A stretch of DNA of 64,000 nt from Planctomycetaceae bacterium (GTDB taxonomy: Bacteria > Planctomycetota > Planctomycetia > Planctomycetales > Planctomycetaceae). This document shows positions 36,301-43,223 of the stretch, piece after piece. The position numbers and the translations under genes are program-made. The DNA is taken from the NCBI GenBank assembly GCA_021732995.1, contig JAKFWA010000010.1, positions 1 through 64,000 of the forward strand, read 5' to 3'. Within the stretch, counting starts at the first letter, position 1; every line of letters starts with the position of its first letter. The notes beneath the pieces are model-generated. The model had not been told where the DNA came from. It made no database searches and worked only from the letters and a program-made list of their open reading frames with translations.

Positions 36301-39300
36301 GAAGCCGTTCTGGCTCTGGTAGCTCAGCATGGTCCGCAGAACCAGATGGTCGCCGACGCCAGTGGTGAACCTGAGATGCTGCCTTTCAACGGCAACACTC
36401 GCTCGATGCCTGCCTCCTTCCGCAACGGCGACGCGACCAGTGCGGTGCATCCGTCCGGCGTGTCAGCGAACGATCTGTTCCGCCAGGGACAGACCGCGCT
36501 CAAGGCTGGCGATCGTAATGGGGCGTACAAGTCGTTCCTGGCTGCTCACCAATCCGGTCAGAAGCTGGATACCTTCAAAGCCCAACAGTTGCAGGACTAC
36601 CTGCGTGATCTGTCTCCACGAAATGGTGGCGCCAAGATTCAACTGACCTCAGGTCAGGTGGAAGGCGAACCGGGGCCGCTGTTGCCGGAAGGCGAACCGC
36701 TCGACAACGCTCGACCGATCGACGTCGCCGCACAACGTGATCAGATCAAGTTCGACCGTCTCCGCAGCGAAGTGCTCAACGCGATGCTGCGAGCCGACAC
36801 TCTGAAGGACAAACGACCCGACGAAGCGATTGACGTGCTCGACAAGGCGATGGCCGAAGTTGAGAACGCCGGCTTCGACGCTCAACGCGTTGCTCCGCTG
36901 ATGGGTCAATTGCGTAAGACTCGCGGATCAGTCGAAGGATTGATGGCTCAGAAGGCCCCAATCATCGAACTGGAACGCCGCAACGCGGAAGTCAAGAAAG
37001 ACATTGAAGCTGGACGTAACAACGCGATTCGTGTCCGCAAGGAATTCGCTCAACTGGTTGACGACTTCAACCGTGCGAACGACGCTCGCGACTACGCCAA
37101 GGCTCATTTGATTGCCAAGCAGGCTCGCGAACTGAACCCGGAAGATCCTGTCGCGGTCGATATGTTCTATCGGTCTCAGTTGCAGATGCGTGTGGACAGC
37201 AACGACAAACTGAAGGAACGTAAAGAGGATGCCTTCTGGCGAACTCTCGATCAGGTTGAACGCGGTCTGGCGGACAACCGGGTTGACGTGGATGAGAAGG
37301 GCTTCAAGTTTTCCGACGACTGGACGTCGAGAAGTGCAAGGCGGCGTCAGAGCTACCAACCAGACGCTCGTCCGAAGAGTGAGGACGAACGCCGGATTGA
37401 AGAAAGCCTCAGCAAGAAGATCTCGCTGCACTTTGACAACGCTCCGTTGATGGAAGTCATCAAGTACATCAGCACAACTCAGGGCATCAACGTGGCTCTG
37501 GACCGTGCCGGACTTGAGGAAGAAGGCATCACGACGAATACGCCGATCACCATCGACCTCGACAACATCATGGTGAAGAGTGCGTTGAAGCTGATGCTGG
37601 AACCGTTGCACCTGGGCTACAACGTCGAAGACGACGTGCTCAAGGTCACCAGCCACATCCGCCAGCAAGGCAAACTGGTCGCCGCCGCTTACCCTGTGGC
37701 GGACCTGGTGGTCGCGATGCGAGGCATCGCGAACAGGCAGACGGGACCATTCTCCTCGGAAGTGTTCGGCGGTCAGATGTCAGTCTCGCCGGTATCTGGA
37801 GCCCGCAACAGCGGTCAGTTCCAGGTGGCGGCGGGCGGCAGCAACGCCCTGGGCCTGGCGAGTGGCAATGGTCTGGACGTGGACCTGGGTAGTCAGGGCC
37901 AGCGTCAACAGTACGACTTTAACACTCTGGTTGATTTGATTACCTCGGTGGTTGAGCCGGGCTCGTGGCAGGAACTGGGTGGTCAGGGTCAGATTCGCAC
38001 CAACGAAACGACCTTGAGCCTCGTCATCCGTCAGACCCAGCAGGTGCACCAGGAAATCGCGGATCTGCTCGAACAGCTCCGACGTCTGCAGGACCTGCAG
38101 ATCACGATTGAAGTTCGATTGATCAACGTGAGCGATCGATTCTTCGAGCAGATCGGTGTGGACTTCGACTTCGACTTCCAGGACACCGTGGGCGGCCCAC
38201 TGTTCAACTCGACGACCGGTGGTGCGGGCGGCGGCGGTGGTGGTGGTCAGCAAGCTCAAGGCGGCGGTTTGACTCCGCTACCACCGTTCGGTTCCCAGAC
38301 TCCAGCTCAACAGCAGGGTAACCAGCAGGGTGGCCAGGCTCAGCAAGGACAGCAGCAGCAAGGTGGACAGGCTCAAGCGGGTGCCGCGGGTCAAACCTTC
38401 ACCTTCCCGACGAACCGTAACCTGATGGAACGTGACAACTGGGGCCGCAACGGCACAGTGATTGGTCTGGCTAACCAGAGTGGAACGTTCACTCCGGACC
38501 TGGACCTGGCGTTCCGACAAGGTTCGTTCGACCTCGGTCTGCCTGACTTCGGTAATCCTCAAGCGACTGCCGGTATTCAGGTCGGTATGGCGATCCTCAG
38601 CGACATCGAAACGTTCTTCTTCATCCAGGCAGCTCAGGGTGATGAACGAGCCAACTTGCTGTTCGCTCCGAAGATCACGATGTTCAATGGTGACCTCGCA
38701 ACCATCACGGATTCGACGCAACGACCGTTCGTGGCGTCTCTGCAACCCACCGTTGGTGCTTTCTCGGTCGGTTTCGCTCCGGTGATCTCGGTCATCAACG
38801 ACGGTATCACACTCTCGGTGCAAGCTGTGGCTTCGGCTGACCGACGCTTCGTCCGACTGGCGGTCTCGCCGAACTTCAACAACCTGATCGAAATCCAGAC
38901 CTTCAGCTTTGCGACGGGTGGCCTCGGCGGTGCCGGTGGTGGCCAGCAGCAGCAAGGCGGTGGCCAGCAGGGTGGCGGCCTCGGTGGCGGCCTCGGTGGT
39001 GGTGGCCTCGGTGGCGGCGGTGGTGGTGGTGGCTTGTTCGGTGTCGGTGGTATCGGTGGCGGTCCCGCCATGCAGATGGCCAAGACATCCACGAGCCGTC
39101 CGATCGGCCGCTTCGGTCGAGGTATCTCCGGAATGGATCTCCACGCCAACAACCCGATGATGGGCTTCGGCGGTATCGGTGGTGGTGGCTTCGGTGGTGG
39201 TGGTCTCGGTGGTGGCGGTGGTGCTCAAGGTCAGCAGCAGGGCAACCAGCAGGGCCAGCAAGGCCAGGGTGGTGGTGGTGGCACTGGTGCGACGACCGTG

Positions 39301-39564
39301 CAGCAGCCGATCATCGAAACCATCAACGTCACGACGACTGTCAGCGTGCCGGACGGTGGAACGGTGCTCCTGGGCGGTATCAAACGCCTGAAGGAAGGCC
39401 GCAACATGACCGGCGTCCCGATCCTCAACAAGATCCCCTACATCAGCCGACTCTTCAAGAACTCTGGTGTGGGTCGTGAAACGGAAAGCCTGATGCTGAT
39501 GGTTACTCCTCGAATCATCATCTTCGAAGAGGAAGAAGAACTGCTCGGCATCGAGCTCGATTAA
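33322..39564 (+). CDS. Giant secretin (GspD/PilQ-like) with about eight TPR-like helical repeats
   Basis: About 2080 residues, three times a normal secretin. The TTG start at 33322 is supported by AAGGAGGA 8 bp upstream and opens a signal segment (RKLSGLFIVAAVTGAIWW). Residues about 46-1100 hold about eight copies of a 50-58-residue helical hairpin ending in FDDRPExVLxxI (e.g. 625-678, 713-771, 840-895, 948-1004), separated by Pro/Gln/Ala-rich linkers. Helical segments follow to about 1350, then an STN-like domain (LHFDNAPLMEVIKYISTTQG), an N-type domain and the secretin core (LLFAPKITMFNGDLATI, PDGGTVLLGGIKRLKEGRNM, GVPILNKIPYISRLFKNSG). Two Gly/Gln-rich inserts (about 1634-1692 and 1867-1990) interrupt the core. 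It probably forms an outer-membrane channel of a type II or type IV pilus system. A terminator follows. Confidence 0.88.
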   Translation: MRKLSGLFIVAAVTGAIWWQSPGHTTRTLSAQTGRSGSESKTSSNEQLARDLMKDARQRASKGDIVGAKRKATEASRYPVKWSKDELSPSQFLAQLDGQAPASGRPATMNPGSVSGRPTSRRSDVVTADAVEEPAQIERVQYEAQPVAAGPYQRPQATQPQYGAQPQYEARPQYGNQPQQQSQYLGQPEYSTARSNATAATYTGPNPNVKARVDDYMNRANNAWLDGDTDEAVRYASLAAVLGEGVTFRAGEETPEAFIAKVRTRRAPARPNVAAQPQQMQPQPQPQPAVRAVNGYEDFGGAELAQAAEPRKLNTFPAARSAQEATQPAMQPQAPAPRALPPAAQPAPRPAAQQPAAQQPVVRQPITREPALSEIDFDEPAPVRTPTRTTPAAAPVVEKPVAKPQQAKPAPMPLNFDDEEPARPVNPRPVAQQPQPARTSTLPAPKKTEPAAQFSNSKPIAAAKQPEATNPAPQVAAQAAAAKKSASTLMAAAKQELSNGNFDLAYEKAVLASQMDVAWGVFDERPQQLMTQIERQQRRAAEEAEQFAQVEAAKAAEAAHAAASRATAAVKSAVPTRSAVEGALAASFNDEVTTAKRVAKKVVEIPDSAEEHVAQPQSRGQISETQHAKQLVAEARQLLRDGQYDEARATALKAQSLGQSFGIFDDRPETVLKDIDRRADSVTLTKATEPQPAARNVAKTGLGPATDAQSDQSDRRAQAQKLLAGAKQAAATGDLDRARQMAEQAQGLNTTYDIFDERPEIVLADIERIASRKQPGRQAGSNGALNQETPRAALTQKTNLMPDRLMPDMEAPTPQKTAAKRPSFEGTDTPAVAKSTPSATSRQAAALLNEARSLLKQGKYEEAKAKAEQAQQLDVSYDLFADQPQIVMAEIAKVENQKIAGNRKGRTVPTLPDASEDPAPRGQVAGRDAEPISAPGADDEPRSPTANSQREQARQLLAQARQDLEQGRLIEARRKAEYVRDMELTFGTFDDRPEAVLALVAQHGPQNQMVADASGEPEMLPFNGNTRSMPASFRNGDATSAVHPSGVSANDLFRQGQTALKAGDRNGAYKSFLAAHQSGQKLDTFKAQQLQDYLRDLSPRNGGAKIQLTSGQVEGEPGPLLPEGEPLDNARPIDVAAQRDQIKFDRLRSEVLNAMLRADTLKDKRPDEAIDVLDKAMAEVENAGFDAQRVAPLMGQLRKTRGSVEGLMAQKAPIIELERRNAEVKKDIEAGRNNAIRVRKEFAQLVDDFNRANDARDYAKAHLIAKQARELNPEDPVAVDMFYRSQLQMRVDSNDKLKERKEDAFWRTLDQVERGLADNRVDVDEKGFKFSDDWTSRSARRRQSYQPDARPKSEDERRIEESLSKKISLHFDNAPLMEVIKYISTTQGINVALDRAGLEEEGITTNTPITIDLDNIMVKSALKLMLEPLHLGYNVEDDVLKVTSHIRQQGKLVAAAYPVADLVVAMRGIANRQTGPFSSEVFGGQMSVSPVSGARNSGQFQVAAGGSNALGLASGNGLDVDLGSQGQRQQYDFNTLVDLITSVVEPGSWQELGGQGQIRTNETTLSLVIRQTQQVHQEIADLLEQLRRLQDLQITIEVRLINVSDRFFEQIGVDFDFDFQDTVGGPLFNSTTGGAGGGGGGGQQAQGGGLTPLPPFGSQTPAQQQGNQQGGQAQQGQQQQGGQAQAGAAGQTFTFPTNRNLMERDNWGRNGTVIGLANQSGTFTPDLDLAFRQGSFDLGLPDFGNPQATAGIQVGMAILSDIETFFFIQAAQGDERANLLFAPKITMFNGDLATITDSTQRPFVASLQPTVGAFSVGFAPVISVINDGITLSVQAVASADRRFVRLAVSPNFNNLIEIQTFSFATGGLGGAGGGQQQQGGGQQGGGLGGGLGGGGLGGGGGGGGLFGVGGIGGGPAMQMAKTSTSRPIGRFGRGISGMDLHANNPMMGFGGIGGGGFGGGGLGGGGGAQGQQQGNQQGQQGQGGGGGTGATTVQQPIIETINVTTTVSVPDGGTVLLGGIKRLKEGRNMTGVPILNKIPYISRLFKNSGVGRETESLMLMVTPRIIIFEEEEELLGIELD
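38221..38395 (+). repeat. Gly/Gln-rich low-complexity insert 1 in the secretin core
   Basis: Codes for runs such as GGAGGGGGGGQQAQGGG and QQGNQQGGQAQQGQQQQGG. The DNA is built of short ggt/ggc/cag codon repeats. It lies inside the secretin domain between strands and is likely a surface-exposed flexible loop. Confidence 0.6.
38920..39290 (+). repeat. Gly/Gln-rich low-complexity insert 2 in the secretin core
   Basis: Contains tandem short repeats such as GGTGGCCTCGGTGGCGGC and codes for GGLGGGGLGGGGGGGGLFG and GGGFGGGGLGGGGGAQGQQQ, broken by a non-repetitive segment (MAKTSTSRPIGRFGRGISGM). It directly precedes the conserved C-terminal secretin signature. Confidence 0.6.
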
Positions 39565-39600
39565 CTCTGAGTCGGCAACGACTCAAACCAAGACGGGGTG

Positions 39601-39648
39601 CCAAGGCCGTCGTGAACAGCGGGAGTTCACGGCGGTCCTTGGTTTTTT
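39601..39648 (+). terminator. Intrinsic terminator of the secretin gene
   Basis: Long stem CCAAGGCCGTCGTGAAC (39601-39617), loop AGCGGGA, GTTCACGGCGGTCCTTGG (39625-39642) with one G.T pair and one bulged T, followed by TTTTTT (39643-39648). A smaller TGAGTC/GACTCA hairpin precedes it at 39568-39585. Confidence 0.9.
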
Positions 39649-39819
39649 ACGGGTACAAACAATCGCCACATTTCTGCTGGCGGCGCCAAAGGAGTCGAAG
39701 AGAGCTTGAAACCTCCCTGCCGAAACCGGACATTGCGGGTGTTCTGAACGGCGACCGAAACGGGTCTTGCTACGGGCTTCAGAGCAATCGGCTGAAGTGT
39801 TCGATCGGGGAGTTGAGTG

Positions 39820-41766
39820 ATGAAACGCTGGATGTCCGTGTGCCTGCTGCTGACCGTGCTCGCATCAGGATTCGCGACGCTGGACCTGGCTGGTTCCAGC
39901 GCGGATGCCGCTCAAAAGAGCAGCAAGCCGCTGGTCAAAGGCAAGAAGGGTGGCAAACCCCAACCGGCCAAGACAAACCTCCCTACTCAAGCTGCCAAGA
40001 CCGAATTCATTGAGGTCGCCAAAGTCGACCCGGCGCTGCGTGAAACTGCCCTGCGGTCCGCCGAAAAGATCGATCGCCTGGTCGAAGGATCTTTGAAATC
40101 CGCCAACCAAAAGCCAAACGATCTGTCTTCGGATTCTGAGTTCGTCCGCCGCGTGTATCTGGATGTGACCGGGACCATTCCCACGGCGAAGCAGGCCGCG
40201 TCCTTTCTGGCCATTCGCGGTGAAAGCAAGCGAGCTCTGCTGGTCGACCAACTGCTGAACCGCCCCGGCTACGCCAGTCACTTCTTCAATTACTGGGCGG
40301 ACATCCTGCGGCTGGTCGATCGCGCGAACAATAACAATTACGTGCGACCGTACGGGGACTGGGTCAAAGAGTGCCTGCGCGAGAACGTCGCTTTCGACGA
40401 AATGGTTTATGAGATGCTGACCGCCGATGGCCGCATCTTCGAGACACCGGCCGTCGGCTATGTCCTGCGAGATCAGGGCATGCCACTGGATAACCTCAAC
40501 AACACCGTGCGAATCTTCCTGGGTACGCGCATCGGTTGTGCTCAATGCCACGACCACCCGTTCGACCGCTGGACTCAGAAGGAATTCTACCAACTCGCAG
40601 CGTTCACCGGTGGAGTGGAGTATCGCGCCGAACAGAAGTTGTTGACCAAGACCAATGAGAAAGACATCGACAAGCTGTTTGGCCCCAATACGCAGGAGAA
40701 CCGGCAGGCTCGCAACATTCTGCGACTGAACCGCCCCGGCATCTGGGACAACGGCAAGAAGCAGTTGAAGTATCCCGAGCATTACCAGTACTCAAACGCC
40801 AAAGCTGGCGATCTGGTCACTCCCGCGGTGATCTTCGGAGCGGCAGCGCCGACCAAGATCGATCCCAAGGACCGTCGCGAAATCTTCGCTGACTGGGTCA
40901 CTGACAAGAACAACCCGCGCTTTGCGATGACGATTGCGAATCGTCTCTGGAAGCGCATGCTGGGCGTTGGCCTCTTTGAACCTGAAGACGATTTGCGGGA
41001 CGACACCAAGCCGACGAACCCGGAACTGATGGACTTTCTGGTCAGCGAGATGCGGCGGGTTGATTTCAACCTCAAGGAATTTCAACGCATCATTCTGCTG
41101 ACCAAGACCTATCAGCGTCAGGCGTTCTACGGAAACCGCGATCCAGAAAAGCCGTACCTGTTCCCCGGACCGATGCTGCGTCGCATGACCGCAGAGCAGG
41201 TGTGGGACTCGCTGCTGACGCTGACGATGGAAGATCCTGAGAAAGTGCTGCGTCCGGAAGACGACAAGTATCAGGAGATCGTGGCCCTGCAGCCGGGAAC
41301 GACAGCCGAAGACGTTGTGGATCGCGCCAAGAAACTGGACGAGTACAACAAGGAAGAAGGCAAGGCCCGACAGAAGCGGCTCTACAAGGGCAACGAACTG
41401 GTGCGAGCTTCAGAACTGCCGCAACCGCTGCCCGGCGGGCACTTCCTGCGCGAGTTCGGGCAGAGTGATCGCGGCGTGATTTCCGACAGCCACACCGATG
41501 GCACCGTGCCGCAACTGCTGGCCATGTTCAACGGCCCGGTAACGCACATGATGCTGGAAGAAGGCTCGGTGATCTTCAATGAAGTCGTGGCGAAGAAGAC
41601 ACCTCAAGAGCAGGTGGACACGATCTTCCTCAGCCTGCTGTCTCGACATCCCACTGAGTCGGAAAAAGTCACCGCGCTCAAGGAGATTCGTGAAGCGAAG
41701 GCGGCCGGCTACGGCAACATCATCTGGGCGTTGCTCAATACCCGCGAGTTCCTGTTCATTCAGTAG
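39820..41766 (+). CDS. DUF1549/DUF1553 protein with CxxCH motif
   Basis: About 648 residues, ATG 39820 after GGGGAG (a GTG one codon earlier is possible), with a signal peptide (VCLLLTVLASGFATLDLAGS). DUF1549 is recognised by FVRRVYLDVTGTIPTAKQAA and VDQLLNRPGYASHFFNYWAD. Around residue 240 IGCAQCHDHPFDRWTQKEFY carries a CxxCH heme-type motif. DUF1553 follows (FADWVTDKNNPRFAMTIANR, then DDLRDDTKPTNPELMDFLV and the terminal LNTREFLFIQ). This is a large planctomycete-expanded family, exported and of unknown biochemical role; links to polysaccharide use have been proposed. The gene sits between the secretin terminator and a small receiver-like gene. Confidence 0.9.
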   Translation: MKRWMSVCLLLTVLASGFATLDLAGSSADAAQKSSKPLVKGKKGGKPQPAKTNLPTQAAKTEFIEVAKVDPALRETALRSAEKIDRLVEGSLKSANQKPNDLSSDSEFVRRVYLDVTGTIPTAKQAASFLAIRGESKRALLVDQLLNRPGYASHFFNYWADILRLVDRANNNNYVRPYGDWVKECLRENVAFDEMVYEMLTADGRIFETPAVGYVLRDQGMPLDNLNNTVRIFLGTRIGCAQCHDHPFDRWTQKEFYQLAAFTGGVEYRAEQKLLTKTNEKDIDKLFGPNTQENRQARNILRLNRPGIWDNGKKQLKYPEHYQYSNAKAGDLVTPAVIFGAAAPTKIDPKDRREIFADWVTDKNNPRFAMTIANRLWKRMLGVGLFEPEDDLRDDTKPTNPELMDFLVSEMRRVDFNLKEFQRIILLTKTYQRQAFYGNRDPEKPYLFPGPMLRRMTAEQVWDSLLTLTMEDPEKVLRPEDDKYQEIVALQPGTTAEDVVDRAKKLDEYNKEEGKARQKRLYKGNELVRASELPQPLPGGHFLREFGQSDRGVISDSHTDGTVPQLLAMFNGPVTHMMLEEGSVIFNEVVAKKTPQEQVDTIFLSLLSRHPTESEKVTALKEIREAKAAGYGNIIWALLNTREFLFIQ

Positions 41767-41817
41767 GCCGCTAAGGCGGGCCGTTGATCGCGGCACCACA
41801 GTTCACGAAAGGTCGGA

Positions 41818-42195
41818 GTGTCCCATTCGCCCGCTGAGTCGCCGTCCGTCGAGGTCGTCGTGTTGTGCAGCGACCTGTTTTTCGGGTCGCAGATTGATGG
41901 GGCAGCTCAGATCTCGCAGGTGCCGACTCGACTGGTCGACGACGTCGCAGGCGCAGTGGCGGCGATCCGGTCAGCAGACGTTAAACTCCTGATCGTGGAT
42001 CTGGAGAACCCCGGTCTGGAGTTAAACTCTCTGATTGAGCAACTTGGTGCGAACCGTCCGCGGTTGCTGGGTTTCTATCCTCACGTTCGCAAAGATCGGC
42101 TGGCTGCAGCGGAAGCGGCCGGCTTTGACGAAGTCATCAGCCGCGGGCAGTTTTCCGCTCAGCTCGTCGAGATTCTAAAGTCCGTCCGAAAGTAA
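41818..42195 (+). CDS. Small receiver-like protein
   Basis: 125 residues, GTG start at 41818 with AAAGG upstream. The fold pattern resembles a CheY receiver: [10 protein letters not shown] (strand 1), [10 protein letters not shown] with Asp61 at the phosphorylation-site position, RLLGFYPHV (strand 4) and [11 protein letters not shown] (strand 5). The acidic pair normally after strand 1 is reduced to a single Asp and the usual Lys before the last helix is replaced by Arg/Gly, so phosphorylation is doubtful. It ends 14 bp before argC, so the two are probably co-transcribed. Confidence 0.7.
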   Translation: MSHSPAESPSVEVVVLCSDLFFGSQIDGAAQISQVPTRLVDDVAGAVAAIRSADVKLLIVDLENPGLELNSLIEQLGANRPRLLGFYPHVRKDRLAAAEAAGFDEVISRGQFSAQLVEILKSVRK

Positions 42196-42209
42196 AAGGT
42201 CAAGAAGAC

Positions 42210-43220
42210 ATGGTGCGTGCCGCAATTCTGGGAGCGACGGGTTACACAGCTCTGGAAGTCATCAAGCTGCTGCTGCGAAACCCGGAAGTGCAAGTCACGG
42301 CCGCGACCACACGGCAGGAAGGCTCTCCGTCCATTGCCAGCATTCATCAGTCGTTGACCGGGCGTCTGGATCTGAAGTGCGAGGACTTGTCGCCGCAGCA
42401 GATCGCCGAGCGCGCCGACTACGCGTTTTGTTGCCTGCCGCACGGCGCGAGTACCGCCGTCATTCCTCAACTGCTGGATGCGGGCGTGAAGGTCGTGGAC
42501 CTGAGTGCCGACTATCGACTTGATGACGCCGCCGTCTATCGCGAGTGGTACGGGCAGGAACACGGCGACCCGGCGCGATTAGGCAAAGTGGTCTACGGTC
42601 TGCCCGAGTTGTTCGGTGACCGCATTCCCGGCCAGAACCTGATTGCGAATCCTGGCTGCTACACCAGCACGGCCATTCTGGCACTGGCTCCCTTGCTGGT
42701 CCGAAAACTGGTCGAACCGACCGGTATCATCGTCGATGCCAAGAGCGGCGTGTCCGGCGCAGGCCGAGCCCCCAAACAGAACTTTCTCTACTGCGAAGTG
42801 AACGAAAGCTTGTCGGCGTACGGTGTCGGCAAGCATCGGCATCAGCCCGAGATCGAGCAGATTCTTTCGACAGCCAGCGGTCAGTCGGTCGACGTGATCT
42901 TCACGCCGCACCTCATTCCGATGGATCGCGGCATACTTGCAACGATCTATGCCAAGCCGACCTCTACAGCGACAGACAAAGAATTGCTGGCCACGATGCG
43001 TGAGTTCTACGCCGGCAAGCCCTTCATTCGCGTTGTGGACCACCTGCCCGCGACCAAAGACGTTTCAGGAACGAACTTCGTCCACATCACCGTGCGACGC
43101 ACGAAGGGTTATCTGACGCTCGTCGCAGTGCTCGACAACTTGATCAAGGGCGCTTCCGGCGTCGCGGTCCAGAACTTCAATCTGATGGCCGGCTTCCCGG
43201 AGACGACAGGGCTGCTTTAA
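42210..43220 (+). CDS. argC: N-acetyl-gamma-glutamyl-phosphate reductase
   Basis: 336 residues. It performs the NADPH-dependent reduction of N-acetylglutamyl phosphate, the third step of arginine and ornithine synthesis. The N-terminal Rossmann motif is [18 protein letters not shown]; the catalytic Cys150 lies in [15 protein letters not shown]; further family segments are [15 protein letters not shown] and [17 protein letters not shown]. The stop is 3 bp from the stop of the convergent RTX/SGNH gene. Confidence 0.95.
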   Translation: MVRAAILGATGYTALEVIKLLLRNPEVQVTAATTRQEGSPSIASIHQSLTGRLDLKCEDLSPQQIAERADYAFCCLPHGASTAVIPQLLDAGVKVVDLSADYRLDDAAVYREWYGQEHGDPARLGKVVYGLPELFGDRIPGQNLIANPGCYTSTAILALAPLLVRKLVEPTGIIVDAKSGVSGAGRAPKQNFLYCEVNESLSAYGVGKHRHQPEIEQILSTASGQSVDVIFTPHLIPMDRGILATIYAKPTSTATDKELLATMREFYAGKPFIRVVDHLPATKDVSGTNFVHITVRRTKGYLTLVAVLDNLIKGASGVAVQNFNLMAGFPETTGLL

Positions 43221-43223
43221 CGG

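Noticed and set aside
38278-39261. Long minus-strand open frame (327 codons) rich in Thr/Ala/Leu
   Set aside because: It is the antisense of the Gly/Gln-rich secretin inserts; low-complexity DNA keeps the opposite frame open. No ribosome site or conserved features.
29751-43220. argG and argC as one arginine operon
   Set aside because: They are 11 kb apart with a strong terminator after argG and several unrelated genes, some on the opposite strand, between them.
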